Below are positions 8,196-16,745 of a stretch of DNA of 64,000 nt, one piece after another. Location: assembly GCF_035552695.1 (NCBI RefSeq), contig NZ_DASZKT010000116.1, forward strand, positions 62,001 to 126,000, in the 5' to 3' direction. The notes under the pieces are model-generated. The model ran no database searches, was not told the DNA's origin, and saw nothing but the letters and a program-made list of their open reading frames with translations. The stretch is from Actinospica sp035552695. GTDB taxonomy: Bacteria > Actinomycetota > Actinomycetes > Streptomycetales > Catenulisporaceae. A program made the position numbers and the translations under genes. Within the stretch, counting starts at the first letter, position 1. Every line of letters begins with the position of its first letter.

Positions 8196-8677
8196 GGTTC
8201 GCGGCCCGGATTCGGTGGGGACGCCGCGCGCCGCTGAGCCTGTGGAACCCACTAGTAGGCAGGCTGGTCCGTGTGGGTGGACGCCCACTCGCCGCGCGCG
8301 ACTGGCAGCGGTATCAGGGTGGTGTGGCTGAGGTTCGCGGGCCGGATTGAGCGACGGCGGTGATCCGTCGGCATAAAGGCCTTGTAGTGGTACTGAGGTG
8401 GTGCGGTAGACGTTCGCGAGTCGGATACGAGCGGCAGCGGTGGGTCCACCGATACACGAGTCCGGCAGCGGTACAGCGGCACTCGGGTGGTGTGGTGTGG
8501 ATGACGTTCGCGGGCCGGATGGGGGCGTCGGTGGTGGGGCCATCGGTGCGTAGTCTTGCGGCGGCACTGGGGTGGCATGGGTGAGGCTCGCGGGCTGGGT
8601 GCGAGCGTAGTGGGGGAGCCGCCAACACCAGGTTTGGCAGCGGTAGCGGAGGTGTGGGCGAGGCCCGCGGGGTGGGA
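8196..8677 (+). repeat. Degenerate tandem array, six copies, filling a 591-nt gene-free stretch
   Basis: The gap 8171-8761 has no convincing gene. It holds six diverged copies of a core resembling GGTTCGCGGGCCGGAT, starting at 8196, 8332, 8411, 8505, 8585 and 8662 (steps of 136, 79, 94, 80 and 77 nt). Most are preceded by GGCAGCGGTA and GGGTGGTGTGG-like blocks, so the full unit is about 80-90 nt. Open frames through it on the minus strand are low-complexity Pro/Arg/Thr and not conserved-looking. Confidence 0.7.
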
Positions 8678-8761
8678 GCGGGCTGCGGTGGTGGGGCGAT
8701 CAGCACGCAGGTGAGGCCGCCGTTCGGGGTGGACTGCGGTAAGGGGGTCTGGTGGGCGGGT

Positions 8762-10369
8762 ATGAGTCAAGCTGTGAAGATCTCCCGTACGGGCTGGTGG
8801 GCGCCGAGGCTGGGGACGGTGCTTGCCGGGGCGGTCGGGTTCCTGCTGTTTCCGGCACCGAACCTCGGGGTGCTCGCCTGGGTCGCCTTCGTACCGCTCC
8901 TCCTGCTGTTGCGTGCGGCGGACAGCCGTCGGGAGGCGATGCTGCGTGGCTGGTTGGGTGGGTTCGGCTTCGTCTGCGCGACGCTCTACTGGCTGCTGCC
9001 GAACCTGATCTACTTCTTTCCGCTGGCCGCGGCACTGGTCGCGGTGCTCTGGCTGCCTTGGGGACTGCTCGTCTGGGCGGTCTTGAGGCCCGATTCGCCG
9101 CCGGTCGTGCGGACTGCGGTGGGGCGGGGAGAGGGGGAGCCCGTCGCGTCGTCTCAGGCTCCGGGGCCGTTCGGGTGGGGGCGTGGGCTGCTCGCGCTGG
9201 CCGCGGTGCCGGCCGGTTGGGTGCTGATCGAGACCGTTCGCTCCTGGAAGCCGTTCGGCGGTCCGTGGTCGCTCCTGGGCGCGAGCCAGTGGAATCACCC
9301 GGCCGAGCTCGGGCTCGCATCGGTTGGAGGAGCCTGGCTGCTCTCGTTCGCCATCATGCTGGTGAACACGTGCATTGTGCTGATCATCACGGCTCGTGTA
9401 CCGGTCCGAGTCGGTGCAGCCGTGCTCGGCGCGCTCGCCATCGTCGCCGGTCCCGTCTGGTTCGCCACGCATCCGATGCCCGCGGCCACCCGCGACGTGA
9501 ACGTGGCGCTCGTGCAGCCGGGCGTCGTTCACGATCCGCAGGCTCGTGATCAGGAAGGCATTGCGATCACGCGGGCCTTGCAGAGCAGGCAGGTCGGCCT
9601 CGTCGTGTGGGGCGAGAGCAGTGGGGACGACGGTCTGATCGATGACGGCAACGACCAGCAACAGCTCACGCAGCTCGCGACCAGCCTGCATGCGCCGATC
9701 GTGGTGAATGCCAACGCCACGGTCCCTGACGGCGATACACAGAAGGTCAGCTACCTCTACTCCGCCGCCGGCGAGCAGGGCCAGTACGCGAAGACACGAC
9801 TGGTCATGTTCGGCGAGTACATCCCGTTCCGCGGCCAGCTCAGCTGGCTGACCCGCATGACGAAGGCCGCGGGAACGAATCTTGTGGCCGGCGACGATTT
9901 GACGATGTTCCGGGCCGGTGGCATGAATCTCGGCCCGCTGATCTGCTTCGAGTCGGCGTTCCCCGACATGGCCCGCAACGAGGCGAATCTCGGCGCGCAA
10001 CTGCTGGTCTACCAGTCGGAGGATACGACATTCCAGGGCAGTTGGGAGCCTGCGCAGCACGCGAGTCTCGCGGCAGTGCGATCCGCGGAGACCGGGCGCC
10101 CGGCTGTTCAGGCCTCGCTCGCCGGCGTCTCGGCGGCCTTCGATGCGCAGGGCCGTGAGCTGGCGTGGCTGCCGAAGGAGTACGTCGGCTCGATCGTCGC
10201 GCACGTCCCCCTCCAGGCAGCCGATACGCCGTACGACCGGTACGGCAACTTCGTTCCGATTGTCTGCGCGGGTCTCGTCGCGCTCGCCCTGCTGGCGATG
10301 CTCCGCCTGCGTCTGCTGATGAATCCGGTCGAAATTCACGATCCGACTCAGCTCGCTGACGGCCACTGA
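8762..10369 (+). CDS. lnt: Apolipoprotein N-acyltransferase
   Basis: 535 residues. About six to eight N-terminal membrane segments (residues 18-235) are followed by a carbon-nitrogen hydrolase domain. The catalytic triad is visible: E285 (VVWGESSGDD), K344 (AKTRLVMFGEYIPFR) and C395 (GPLICFESAFPD). A final membrane helix (VPIVCAGLVALALLAMLRL) anchors the C-terminus. Lnt transfers an acyl chain to the N-terminal Cys of lipoproteins in the membrane. The ATG at 8762 starts directly before the first hydrophobic region; upstream sequence belongs to the repeat array. The last 22 bp overlap the 3' end of the convergent MFS gene. Confidence 0.9.
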   Translation: MSQAVKISRTGWWAPRLGTVLAGAVGFLLFPAPNLGVLAWVAFVPLLLLLRAADSRREAMLRGWLGGFGFVCATLYWLLPNLIYFFPLAAALVAVLWLPWGLLVWAVLRPDSPPVVRTAVGRGEGEPVASSQAPGPFGWGRGLLALAAVPAGWVLIETVRSWKPFGGPWSLLGASQWNHPAELGLASVGGAWLLSFAIMLVNTCIVLIITARVPVRVGAAVLGALAIVAGPVWFATHPMPAATRDVNVALVQPGVVHDPQARDQEGIAITRALQSRQVGLVVWGESSGDDGLIDDGNDQQQLTQLATSLHAPIVVNANATVPDGDTQKVSYLYSAAGEQGQYAKTRLVMFGEYIPFRGQLSWLTRMTKAAGTNLVAGDDLTMFRAGGMNLGPLICFESAFPDMARNEANLGAQLLVYQSEDTTFQGSWEPAQHASLAAVRSAETGRPAVQASLAGVSAAFDAQGRELAWLPKEYVGSIVAHVPLQAADTPYDRYGNFVPIVCAGLVALALLAMLRLRLLMNPVEIHDPTQLADGH

Positions 10370-11646
10370 GCCGCGCGCAGGTTCCGCTGCGAGGCCGCGA
10401 ACGCCGCGACTCCGGCCATCGCGACCGCCGCGCCGTACAAGGCCGTCGACGGGGAGGCGATCTGCAGCACGCTGCCGCCGAAGGCCGCACCGATCGGCAT
10501 GCCCAAGCCCATAAACGTCATCACCGCGGTCAGCACGCGGCCGCGCTGGTGGTCGGGGACCTGCTGGAGTATGAGCACATCGACCAGCACCTGCGCGGCC
10601 GGGACGGCGAAGCCGATCGCGGCCAGCCATCCGGCCATCCAGAAGCCGCCGAGCTGAAAGAGCCCTGTCATCAGGCAGGAGATGGAGATAAGGGCGCCGA
10701 AGACGACCAGGAGTTGGCCCGGCCGGAAGAGCTTGTACAGCTTGGGTATGCAGGGAGCGCCGATGACGCCACCCGCCGCCAAGGCGGCGAGCACCAGACC
10801 GACGAAGTGTGTGGGTACGCCCTCGTGCTTCGCCTGCAGGATCAGCACGAGGTCGAGCGGCACGCCGATCAGATTGATCAGCATGATGAAGAGCATCGTT
10901 CCGCGCATCACGGGGTTGCTCCAGATGATGCGCAGGCCGGCGAAGGCGCTCTCGGGCTCGCTCTTGGCCCCGGACGCGACGGGACCGGTCTCGGCAGCGG
11001 GCTTCGGCTTGCCGTCGAAGCGCGCGAGGGCGGCACAGAGCGCTGAAACGCCCATGCCGACGGCGACGGCGACGAACGGCAGCGAGCGGTTGACCGAGTA
11101 GAGCACGGTTCCGACGGCCGGACCCACCAGTTGCGCGACGCTGCTCACGACCTGCTGGATCGAAAGCGCTCGCGTCAGTTGCGAGTCAGGCGCGATCGAT
11201 CGCAGCGCCAGCGTTCTGACGCTGCTCAGCGGCTCGCAGACGCCGAGGACGAACGCGATGAGGTAGATCTCGACGAGCCAGACGTGCCCGGCGGCGAGCG
11301 TCACCGCGAGCACCGTGGCGAGTGCGGCGCGGATGGTCTCGCTCACGATCAGCACGAGCCGACGATCGTGCCGGTCCACGAAGTTCCCGGCCGGCACCGA
11401 GGCGAGCACGAGCGCGGTGAACTGGATCGTCCCGAACAGGCCTGCGAGCAGCGGCTTTCCGGTGAAGCCGAGCACCAACAGTGGAAAGACGACCTCGGAC
11501 ATCGTGATGCCGATGAACGCGGTGAAGCTTCCGACGTAGATCGTGCGCAGTGCGTGGTCGGCGCGTATCCGTGGCGCGTCTCCGTCCGCCTCCGATGTGT
11601 CGTTGCTCGCTGTCCGCACGGCCACCGGTTCGGTCATGGTGCTCAT
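10348..11646 (-). CDS. MFS transporter, EntS-like
   Basis: 432 residues with about 12 membrane segments. The inter-helix 2/3 motif is ASVPAGNFVDRHDRRLVLIVSE (motif A, G-x-x-x-D-R-x-x-R-R), as in the MFS_3/EntS group of exporters. It is divergent from the winged-helix regulator at 11762, and a 30-bp inverted repeat lies between them, so it is probably repressed by that protein. Such regulator-exporter pairs usually handle a drug or secreted metabolite. The 3' end overlaps lnt by 22 bp. The start at ATG 11646 could instead be the ATG at 11637. Confidence 0.85.
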   Translation of the reverse strand: MSTMTEPVAVRTASNDTSEADGDAPRIRADHALRTIYVGSFTAFIGITMSEVVFPLLVLGFTGKPLLAGLFGTIQFTALVLASVPAGNFVDRHDRRLVLIVSETIRAALATVLAVTLAAGHVWLVEIYLIAFVLGVCEPLSSVRTLALRSIAPDSQLTRALSIQQVVSSVAQLVGPAVGTVLYSVNRSLPFVAVAVGMGVSALCAALARFDGKPKPAAETGPVASGAKSEPESAFAGLRIIWSNPVMRGTMLFIMLINLIGVPLDLVLILQAKHEGVPTHFVGLVLAALAAGGVIGAPCIPKLYKLFRPGQLLVVFGALISISCLMTGLFQLGGFWMAGWLAAIGFAVPAAQVLVDVLILQQVPDHQRGRVLTAVMTFMGLGMPIGAAFGGSVLQIASPSTALYGAAVAMAGVAAFAASQRNLRAAQWPSAS

Positions 11647-11691
11647 CTGTCCCTACCCCTCAAGGATCGGCGCCCCACGGTTCGCGCCTCG

Positions 11692-11721
11692 AGCATCATT
11701 CACGCATACGTGAATGATGCT
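11692..11721. promoter_or_regulatory. 30-bp inverted repeat between MFS and regulator genes
   Basis: AGCATCATTCACG (11692-11704) is perfectly inverted at 11709-11721 around CATA. It lies between divergent starts at 11646 and 11762 and 28 nt before the regulator's TACCAT -10, so it can control both genes. It is probably the operator of the regulator at 11762. Confidence 0.75.
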
Positions 11722-11761
11722 GTCAAGGGAAATGGTCGCAAAGTCGTGTACCATTGCCGTC

Positions 11762-12481
11762 ATGGCGAGAAACGATGCGAAATCGACGGAGTCGGCGGTC
11801 GAGGTCGAGCTTGAGGCGACGCTCCCGCTCGGTCCACAGCCGCTACCCGAGCTGATCGAGTTCCGCGACATCGACGACGCCGCGACGATGAAGGCCCTTG
11901 CCGATCCGCTGCGGCAGAAGATCATGCGCGCGCTCGGCAGGAACGTGCACGAGAAGGCGCGCATCATGACCGTGAAGCAGCTCGCTGAGGAACTCGGCGA
12001 GCCTACGACCAAGCTATACCGGCACATGAAGCAACTGTTGGCGGTGAACCTGATCCAGGTCGCGGAGCTGCGCCTTGTAGGTGGCATCGTGGAGCAGCAC
12101 TACCGCGTCGCCCAGAAGGGCTGGGGCGTGCACCCGGAGCGGCCGGCCACGGACCGCGAGTCGCCGCTGTCCGAGGAACTCCTCGGCCTGGTAGGCGCGG
12201 GTGTCGAGGATTACTTCACCCGCTACGAGGCTGCACTGCACTCCGGCCGCACGTACGCGCACCCGCAGGACAACCTCGAGCACCCGCCGTATATCCGCTC
12301 CGTCGGTGCGATCTGCGACTTCCGGATGCCGCGCGAGCGGGCGGCGGAGTTCGCCGAGCGCTTCCACGGGTTGGTCGAGGAGTTCAACAGTGAGGTGCAC
12401 GCGCGCGGCGCGGACAGTGTGCAGGTCAACCTGCTGACCTTCTTCTACGCGACGGAACCGGACGACGCGTCAGACGATTGA
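11762..12481 (+). CDS. Winged-helix transcriptional regulator (ArsR-like HTH with long C-terminal domain)
   Basis: 239 residues. An N-terminal HTH (about 45-110: ALADPLRQKIMRAL, then MTVKQLAEELGEPTTKLYRHMKQLLAVNLIQVAELR) is followed by a roughly 120-residue C-terminal domain of the type found in ArsR/SmtB-like regulators of MFS pumps, probably the ligand or dimer domain. The start at 11762 has TACCAT (11749-11754) 7 nt upstream and no ribosome-binding site, so it is leaderless. It is divergent from the MFS gene and separated from it by the 30-bp dyad. The inducer is unknown. Confidence 0.82.
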   Translation: MARNDAKSTESAVEVELEATLPLGPQPLPELIEFRDIDDAATMKALADPLRQKIMRALGRNVHEKARIMTVKQLAEELGEPTTKLYRHMKQLLAVNLIQVAELRLVGGIVEQHYRVAQKGWGVHPERPATDRESPLSEELLGLVGAGVEDYFTRYEAALHSGRTYAHPQDNLEHPPYIRSVGAICDFRMPRERAAEFAERFHGLVEEFNSEVHARGADSVQVNLLTFFYATEPDDASDD

Positions 12482-12593
12482 CGCCTCCCGTCAGCCCCCA
12501 AACCCAAACGGATCTCTAACGCCCAAGCGGCGGCGGCGGCCACCGTGATCACTGATCCTGAAGCGGACTGGGTGCCTGGGTGAAGGGGATGAC

Positions 12594-13305
12594 GTGGAGT
12601 CAGCGCACACCCCCCGCAGGCCGCGAGTGAAGCGCGCCCAGCGCACCGAGGTCGCGCTCGGCGCGCTGCTCGGTTTGATGCTGATCGGGCTGTCCGTGCT
12701 CATCGGCAAGTTCCACGTCGCGCCGAACAGCACGAAGACCGTCCTCGCGCAGCTCACCGGCGCCGCGCTCGGCCACAACATCGGGTTCTTCGTCGTCCAG
12801 TTCTCCACGATGCTGCTGCTCGCCCTCGCCGCGAACACGTCGTTGGGCGGCCTGCCGGTGCTCGCGTCGCTGCTGGCCAGGGACAACCATCTGCCGCATA
12901 TCTTCGCCCTGCGCGCCGACCGCCAGGTCTACCGGCACGGCGTCAGCGTGCTCGCGGGCGCCGCGCTCGTGCTGCTGGTCGTCTCGAACGGCAACACCCA
13001 GGCCCTCGTCCCGGTCTTCGCCATCGGAGTGTTCATCGGATTCACGATCTCCCAGGTCGGAATGGTGCGGCACTGGTGGGAAGAGCGCGGCGCGGGCTGG
13101 CAGGGGCGTGCGCTGCTCAACGGCTTCGGCGCGCTGCGCACGACCACGACCGTCTCATTGTGCTGATCCCGGAGATGCAGCTCACGTGGCCCTGGCTGCG
13201 GCTGCTGCAGAACCAGCGCGGCGCGGCGCGGTGCTCGACCGGGCGGTCCGACGGCACACGGACGCCGTCATCTGCCGGCTGCGGTTCCGGGTGAACGCCG
13301 GCTGA
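12594..13305 (+). pseudogene. Decayed APC-family permease
   Basis: The first frame (12594-13166) encodes the middle of a large APC-type permease (GLSVLIGKFHVAPNSTKTV, ANTSLGGLPVLASLLARDNHLP, FAIGVFIGFTISQVGMVRHW). It lacks the N-terminal half of the family and breaks off at NGFGAL. The family's cytoplasmic C-terminus then appears in two other frames: RLIVLIPEMQLTWPWLRLLQNQRGA, and after a GCGGC slippage, VLDRAVRRHTDAVICRLRFRVNAG ending at 13305. So a 5' truncation, an internal deletion and two frame breaks are present. I treat it as non-functional. A GTG with GAAGGGGA upstream at 12594 could allow translation of the first fragment. Confidence 0.75.
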
Positions 13306-13317
13306 GCTGGTCCTCGG

Positions 13318-13782
13318 CTACTCGCCGATGTCCTCGTACCAGAGTTCGGGGCGGGCGGCGATGAAGTCGCGCATCAGGCCGATGCATGCGGCGTCGTCGA
13401 GCAGGGTGATGCCGACGCCGTGTTCGGCCAGCCAGTCGTGCCCGCCGTGGAACGTCGTCGCCTCGCCGATCACGACCTGGCCGATGCCGAACTGGCGCAC
13501 CAGGCCGGAGCAGTACCAGCAGGGCGAGAGCGTGGTCACCATGATCGTGTCCTGATAGCCGCGCAGCCGGCCCGCGGCCCGGAACGCCGCGGTCTCCGCG
13601 TGCATGGACGGGTCGCCGTCCTGGACCCGGCGGTTGTGGCCGACGCCGAGCAGCGAGCCGTCCTTGTGGAACAGAGCGGCGCCGATCGGGATGCCGCCTT
13701 CGGCCAATCCCAGGCGGGCCTGCTCGCGCGCGACGTCGAGCATGGAGGCGATGGGGGAGGACGCGGCGTGCGGTTCTGTCAT
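13318..13782 (-). CDS. Yeast-type cytosine deaminase
   Basis: 154 residues. Zinc-deaminase motifs are HAETAAFRAAGR (H and catalytic E) and TLSPCWYCSGLV (two Cys). The whole chain follows yeast Fcy1 rather than bacterial amidohydrolase-type CodA: the DTIMVTTLSPC strand, VVIGEATTFHGG, and a C-terminus ARPELWYEDIGE nearly identical in pattern to Fcy1, whose last Asp contacts cytosine. It probably converts cytosine to uracil and ammonia in pyrimidine salvage. The ATG overlaps the TGA of lysG by 4 nt (ATGA), and TAAGCT (13789-13794) lies 6 nt upstream within lysG, so it may be made from both a coupled and a leaderless transcript. Confidence 0.82.
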   Translation of the reverse strand: MTEPHAASSPIASMLDVAREQARLGLAEGGIPIGAALFHKDGSLLGVGHNRRVQDGDPSMHAETAAFRAAGRLRGYQDTIMVTTLSPCWYCSGLVRQFGIGQVVIGEATTFHGGHDWLAEHGVGITLLDDAACIGLMRDFIAARPELWYEDIGE

Positions 13783-14690
13783 TGCGCAAGCTTACGGCCG
13801 ATCACCTGCGCCGCCGAGATCACCGCGTCGGACAGGGCCTTGAGGGCGGGCGAGTCGAGCTTCCACTGCTGCCAGTAGAGCGGCACGTCGACGACCCGGC
13901 CCGGCGCCACCTCGACGAGCGCATCCTCGGGCAGGAGGGCGGCCTGCTCGTCGGGGATCATGCCCCAGCCGATCCCTCGGGCGACGGCGCTGAGGAAGGC
14001 CTCCGACGTCGGGATCAGGTGGCGGGTCTGTGCGCGGTTTTCCGGGCGCCCCGTCAGGGCGCTGAGGAAGTCGTCCTGCAGTTCGTCGTACCGGTCGAAG
14101 ACGAGCATCGGCGCGGCGGGCAGCGTCTGCTCGATCGGGCCCGAGGCGAGCCAACGTTCGACGTAGGCGGGACTGGCCGAGGCGCGGTAGCGCATGACGC
14201 CCAGCTTTGTGACCCGGCAGCCGGTCACGGGGGTTGCGTCCCTGGTCAGGGCGGCGGCGACGCGTCCGCGCCGGAGTAGCGCCGCCGTGTACGCCTCGTC
14301 CTCGCGGAGCAGTTCGAAGCCGACGCGCAGCGAGTCGGGGATCTGGGCGAGCGCATCGAGGAACCAGGTGGAGAGCGAGTCGGCGTTGACGGCGACCGCG
14401 ATCGTCGTCGGGGCCTGATGCTCCGAGTCGAGGCCGAGCTCCGCTGCCGCGTCCGCCTCGAGACGGACGAATTGGCGCGCGTAGCGCACCAGCACCTCGC
14501 CCGAGTCTGTGAGCGCGATCGGCTTCGTCCGGGTGAGCAGCACGCGGCCGATCCGCTGTTCCAGCGCCTTCACACGCTGGCTGACGGCGGAGGGCGTGAT
14601 ATGCAGCGCGGCAGCGGCGGCGTCGAACGTGCCCTCGTCGACGGCTGCGAGCAGTGTGCGGACCTGGTCCAGCGGAAGCTCTTGCATCAT
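13779..14690 (-). CDS. lysG: LysR-family regulator of lysE (LysG/ArgP type)
   Basis: 303 residues. The LysR HTH is LDQVRTLLAAVDEGTFDAAAAALHITPSAVSQRVKALEQ (split here only by description), followed by RIGRVLLTRTKPIALTDSGE, the ArgP/LysG signature. The rest is the two-lobed effector domain. It is divergent from lysE with 66 nt between starts, the standard arrangement in which LysG activates the amino-acid exporter when lysine, arginine or histidine accumulates. The start at 14690 (or 14687) is where homology begins; longer frames run into the lysE promoter. It overlaps the cytosine deaminase start by 4 nt. Confidence 0.88.
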   Translation of the reverse strand: MMQELPLDQVRTLLAAVDEGTFDAAAAALHITPSAVSQRVKALEQRIGRVLLTRTKPIALTDSGEVLVRYARQFVRLEADAAAELGLDSEHQAPTTIAVAVNADSLSTWFLDALAQIPDSLRVGFELLREDEAYTAALLRRGRVAAALTRDATPVTGCRVTKLGVMRYRASASPAYVERWLASGPIEQTLPAAPMLVFDRYDELQDDFLSALTGRPENRAQTRHLIPTSEAFLSAVARGIGWGMIPDEQAALLPEDALVEVAPGRVVDVPLYWQQWKLDSPALKALSDAVISAAQVIGRKLAQ

Positions 14691-14695
14691 GATCT

Positions 14696-14719
14696 CTAAT
14701 GGTATCCAAGAAACATTAG
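14696..14719. promoter_or_regulatory. Probable LysG binding site
   Basis: CTAATG (14696-14701) and CATTAG (14714-14719) form a dyad with a 12-nt spacer, containing a T-N11-A core as for LysR-type regulators. It lies between the lysG start and the lysE -10 (TACGGT, 14745-14750, 6 nt before the lysE ATG), a position suited to both autoregulation and activation of lysE. Confidence 0.6.
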
Positions 14720-14756
14720 CTGGATTGTCGAAAGGTGGCCCGGTTACGGTCCGGAT

Positions 14757-15377
14757 ATGACTCAAGACCTCCTCGCCCTGGTCGCCGGGCTCGGCACCGG
14801 ACTGTCCCTGATCGTCGCCATCGGTGCGCAGAACGCCTTCGTGTTGCGGCAGGGGCTGCGCCGCGAGCACGTCCCCGCGATCGTGACCGTGTGTGCGGTC
14901 TCCGACCTATTGCTCATCACGGCAGGCGTTGCCGGGCTCGGCGCGCTCGTGGAGTTGAGGCCCGGCGTGTTGACGGTGATCGCGTGGGCGGGTGCGGCGT
15001 TCCTCGTGACGTACGGAGTGCTGGCGGCGCGGCGGGCGCTGCGGCCAGGGGCGTTGCGGGCGGATGACGGGGAGGCGTCGGCGCGCCCCTCGATGCGCGG
15101 CAGTGTTCTCACGTGCGTCGGCCTGACCTGGCTCAACCCGCACGTCTACCTGGACACGGTGCTGTTGCTCGGTTCGGTGGCCGCCGGATACGGCACGCAT
15201 CGCTGGATGTTCGCTGTCGGTGCGTGCACGGCCAGTGTTCTCTGGTTCTGCGGCCTCGGATTCGGCGCGCGATTCGCCAGGCCGTTGTTCGCCCGGCCGC
15301 TCGCCTGGCGGGTGCTGGACAGCGCGATCGCCGTCACGATGATCGTGCTGGGAATCCGCATCGCCACGCTCCGCTGA
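14757..15377 (+). CDS. lysE: LysE/ArgO-family amino-acid exporter
   Basis: 206 residues with five to six membrane segments. Family marks are GLSLIVAIGAQNAFVLRQGLRREHV near the N-terminus and CVGLTWLNPHVYLDTVLLLGSV in the middle. It exports basic amino acids across the membrane. TACGGT is 6 nt before the ATG, so the message is leaderless. The divergent lysG gene and the shared dyad make regulation by LysG very likely. Confidence 0.9.
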   Translation: MTQDLLALVAGLGTGLSLIVAIGAQNAFVLRQGLRREHVPAIVTVCAVSDLLLITAGVAGLGALVELRPGVLTVIAWAGAAFLVTYGVLAARRALRPGALRADDGEASARPSMRGSVLTCVGLTWLNPHVYLDTVLLLGSVAAGYGTHRWMFAVGACTASVLWFCGLGFGARFARPLFARPLAWRVLDSAIAVTMIVLGIRIATLR

Positions 15378-15470
15378 CCGCCCTGCCATTACTCCGTTTC
15401 GCTGAATGCCATTGGGCATCATCCGATCGATGTAGTTCGATCTCGCGCGAAAAGATGGCCCGCTCGACCG

Positions 15471-16745
15471 ATGCGCAGAAGTGACCGGGCTCTTCAGAAT
15501 GGAGACGTGAAATGGTTGACACGTGACGAAGAGGGCGGCGGCCCGGAAGGCAGGGCGCGCTGGATAAGGCCGACCGGGCCCGCGCCCCGGCCGAGCCGGC
15601 GCGAGCGGCTTTTCGACTTCATCCTCGCCTTCTGCGTCGCGGTACCCATGAAGCCGGAGCGCGCGTACACGTTCCATATCCCCGGATACGCGAACATCCT
15701 CGCGCCGAAGAGCATGATGATCGCGGCCGCGCTCGGGGTCTTCGTGTCGTTGTCCATCCGTCGGCGTCTCCCGCTCGTCGGGCTCGCTCTGCTGCTGCTG
15801 GAACTGAACTTCTTCCGGGTGCCGTTCATCATGGTCGGGGTGGCGGTGCTGATCGCGTCGTACTCGGCGGCCACGTACAGCCCGTATCGGCGGCTCTCGC
15901 TCGCGGCCTTGCCGATCAGTTGCGTCGAGCTCTGGAAGTACGGCTACTTCCTGCTCCTGCCGGACCGAAAACTGCTTACGCTTCCGATCGCCGTGCCGCT
16001 GTTGATCGGCGTCGCACTCTACGGATCCGAGATCCGAAAACAGGCCGCGACGGACGTGGCCACACGGCAGAGAACACGGGAGGAGAAGCACCAGGAGGCG
16101 ATCCGCCTCGCCGTCGAAGCCGAGCGATCCCGCATCGCACGCGACCTGCACGACATCGTGACGCACAACGTGAGCGTCATGGTGGTGATGGCCGGCGCGG
16201 CGCGCAAGACACTGCAACGTGATCCCGAGCAAGCGACGCAGGCCCTGCTGGAGGTGGAATCCGCCGGGCGCGCGGCCATGACCGAGCTTCGTCAGGTGAT
16301 GGGCCTGCTGACGGAATCGGCGCGGGCACAGCATCAACTCGCGCCGCAGCCGGGCCTGGACCAGTTGGAGCCGTTGGTCTCCCGAATACGCGCGACCGGC
16401 GTGCCGATCGCCTACCGTGTGCTCGGCGAGCCCCGATCGCTCCCACCCGGGCTGGATCTCACCGCGTACCGCGTGGTTCAGGAGGCCCTGACCAACACGG
16501 TGAAGCACGCATCCGGCGCCAGCGTGGACATCCTCGTGGACTACAAGCCGACTCGGCTGGGCCTGGACATCGCCGACTCCGGCGGTGCGCCGGGGCAGAG
16601 CGCTGCGAGCGGGAATGGCAGAGGTCTGATAGGTCTGCGCGAGCGCGTCGCGGTGCACGGCGGCATCGTGCGGGCGGGGCCGCGGGCGCAGGGCGGATAT
16701 CGTGTGCGGGTGGAGATACCCCTTCCGGTCGAGGACGCGGTGTGA
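15471..16745 (+). CDS. Sensor histidine kinase (HisKA_3/NarL partner type)
   Basis: 424 residues from the longest start. Four to five hydrophobic segments (about 45-185) form a membrane sensor with no extracellular domain of note. Then comes a short coiled linker, the HisKA_3 box with phospho-acceptor His (RIARDLHDIVTHNVSVMV) and an HATPase domain (YRVVQEALTNTVKHA, DIADSGGAP, GRGLIGLRERVAVHGG). Its stop overlaps the response-regulator start by 4 nt, so the two are translationally coupled. The start is uncertain: ATG 15471 has no ribosome-binding site, while GTG 15507 has GGAG only 2 nt away. The signal is unknown. Confidence 0.82.
   Translation: MRRSDRALQNGDVKWLTRDEEGGGPEGRARWIRPTGPAPRPSRRERLFDFILAFCVAVPMKPERAYTFHIPGYANILAPKSMMIAAALGVFVSLSIRRRLPLVGLALLLLELNFFRVPFIMVGVAVLIASYSAATYSPYRRLSLAALPISCVELWKYGYFLLLPDRKLLTLPIAVPLLIGVALYGSEIRKQAATDVATRQRTREEKHQEAIRLAVEAERSRIARDLHDIVTHNVSVMVVMAGAARKTLQRDPEQATQALLEVESAGRAAMTELRQVMGLLTESARAQHQLAPQPGLDQLEPLVSRIRATGVPIAYRVLGEPRSLPPGLDLTAYRVVQEALTNTVKHASGASVDILVDYKPTRLGLDIADSGGAPGQSAASGNGRGLIGLRERVAVHGGIVRAGPRAQGGYRVRVEIPLPVEDAV

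Noticed and set aside
8252..10630. A 792-codon minus-strand frame across the repeat array and lnt
   Set aside because: It opposes lnt, whose catalytic triad is intact, and its product is Arg/Pro/His low complexity.
14907..16658. A 583-codon minus-strand frame opposite lysE and the histidine kinase
   Set aside because: Both plus-strand genes have complete family motifs; the antisense product has none.
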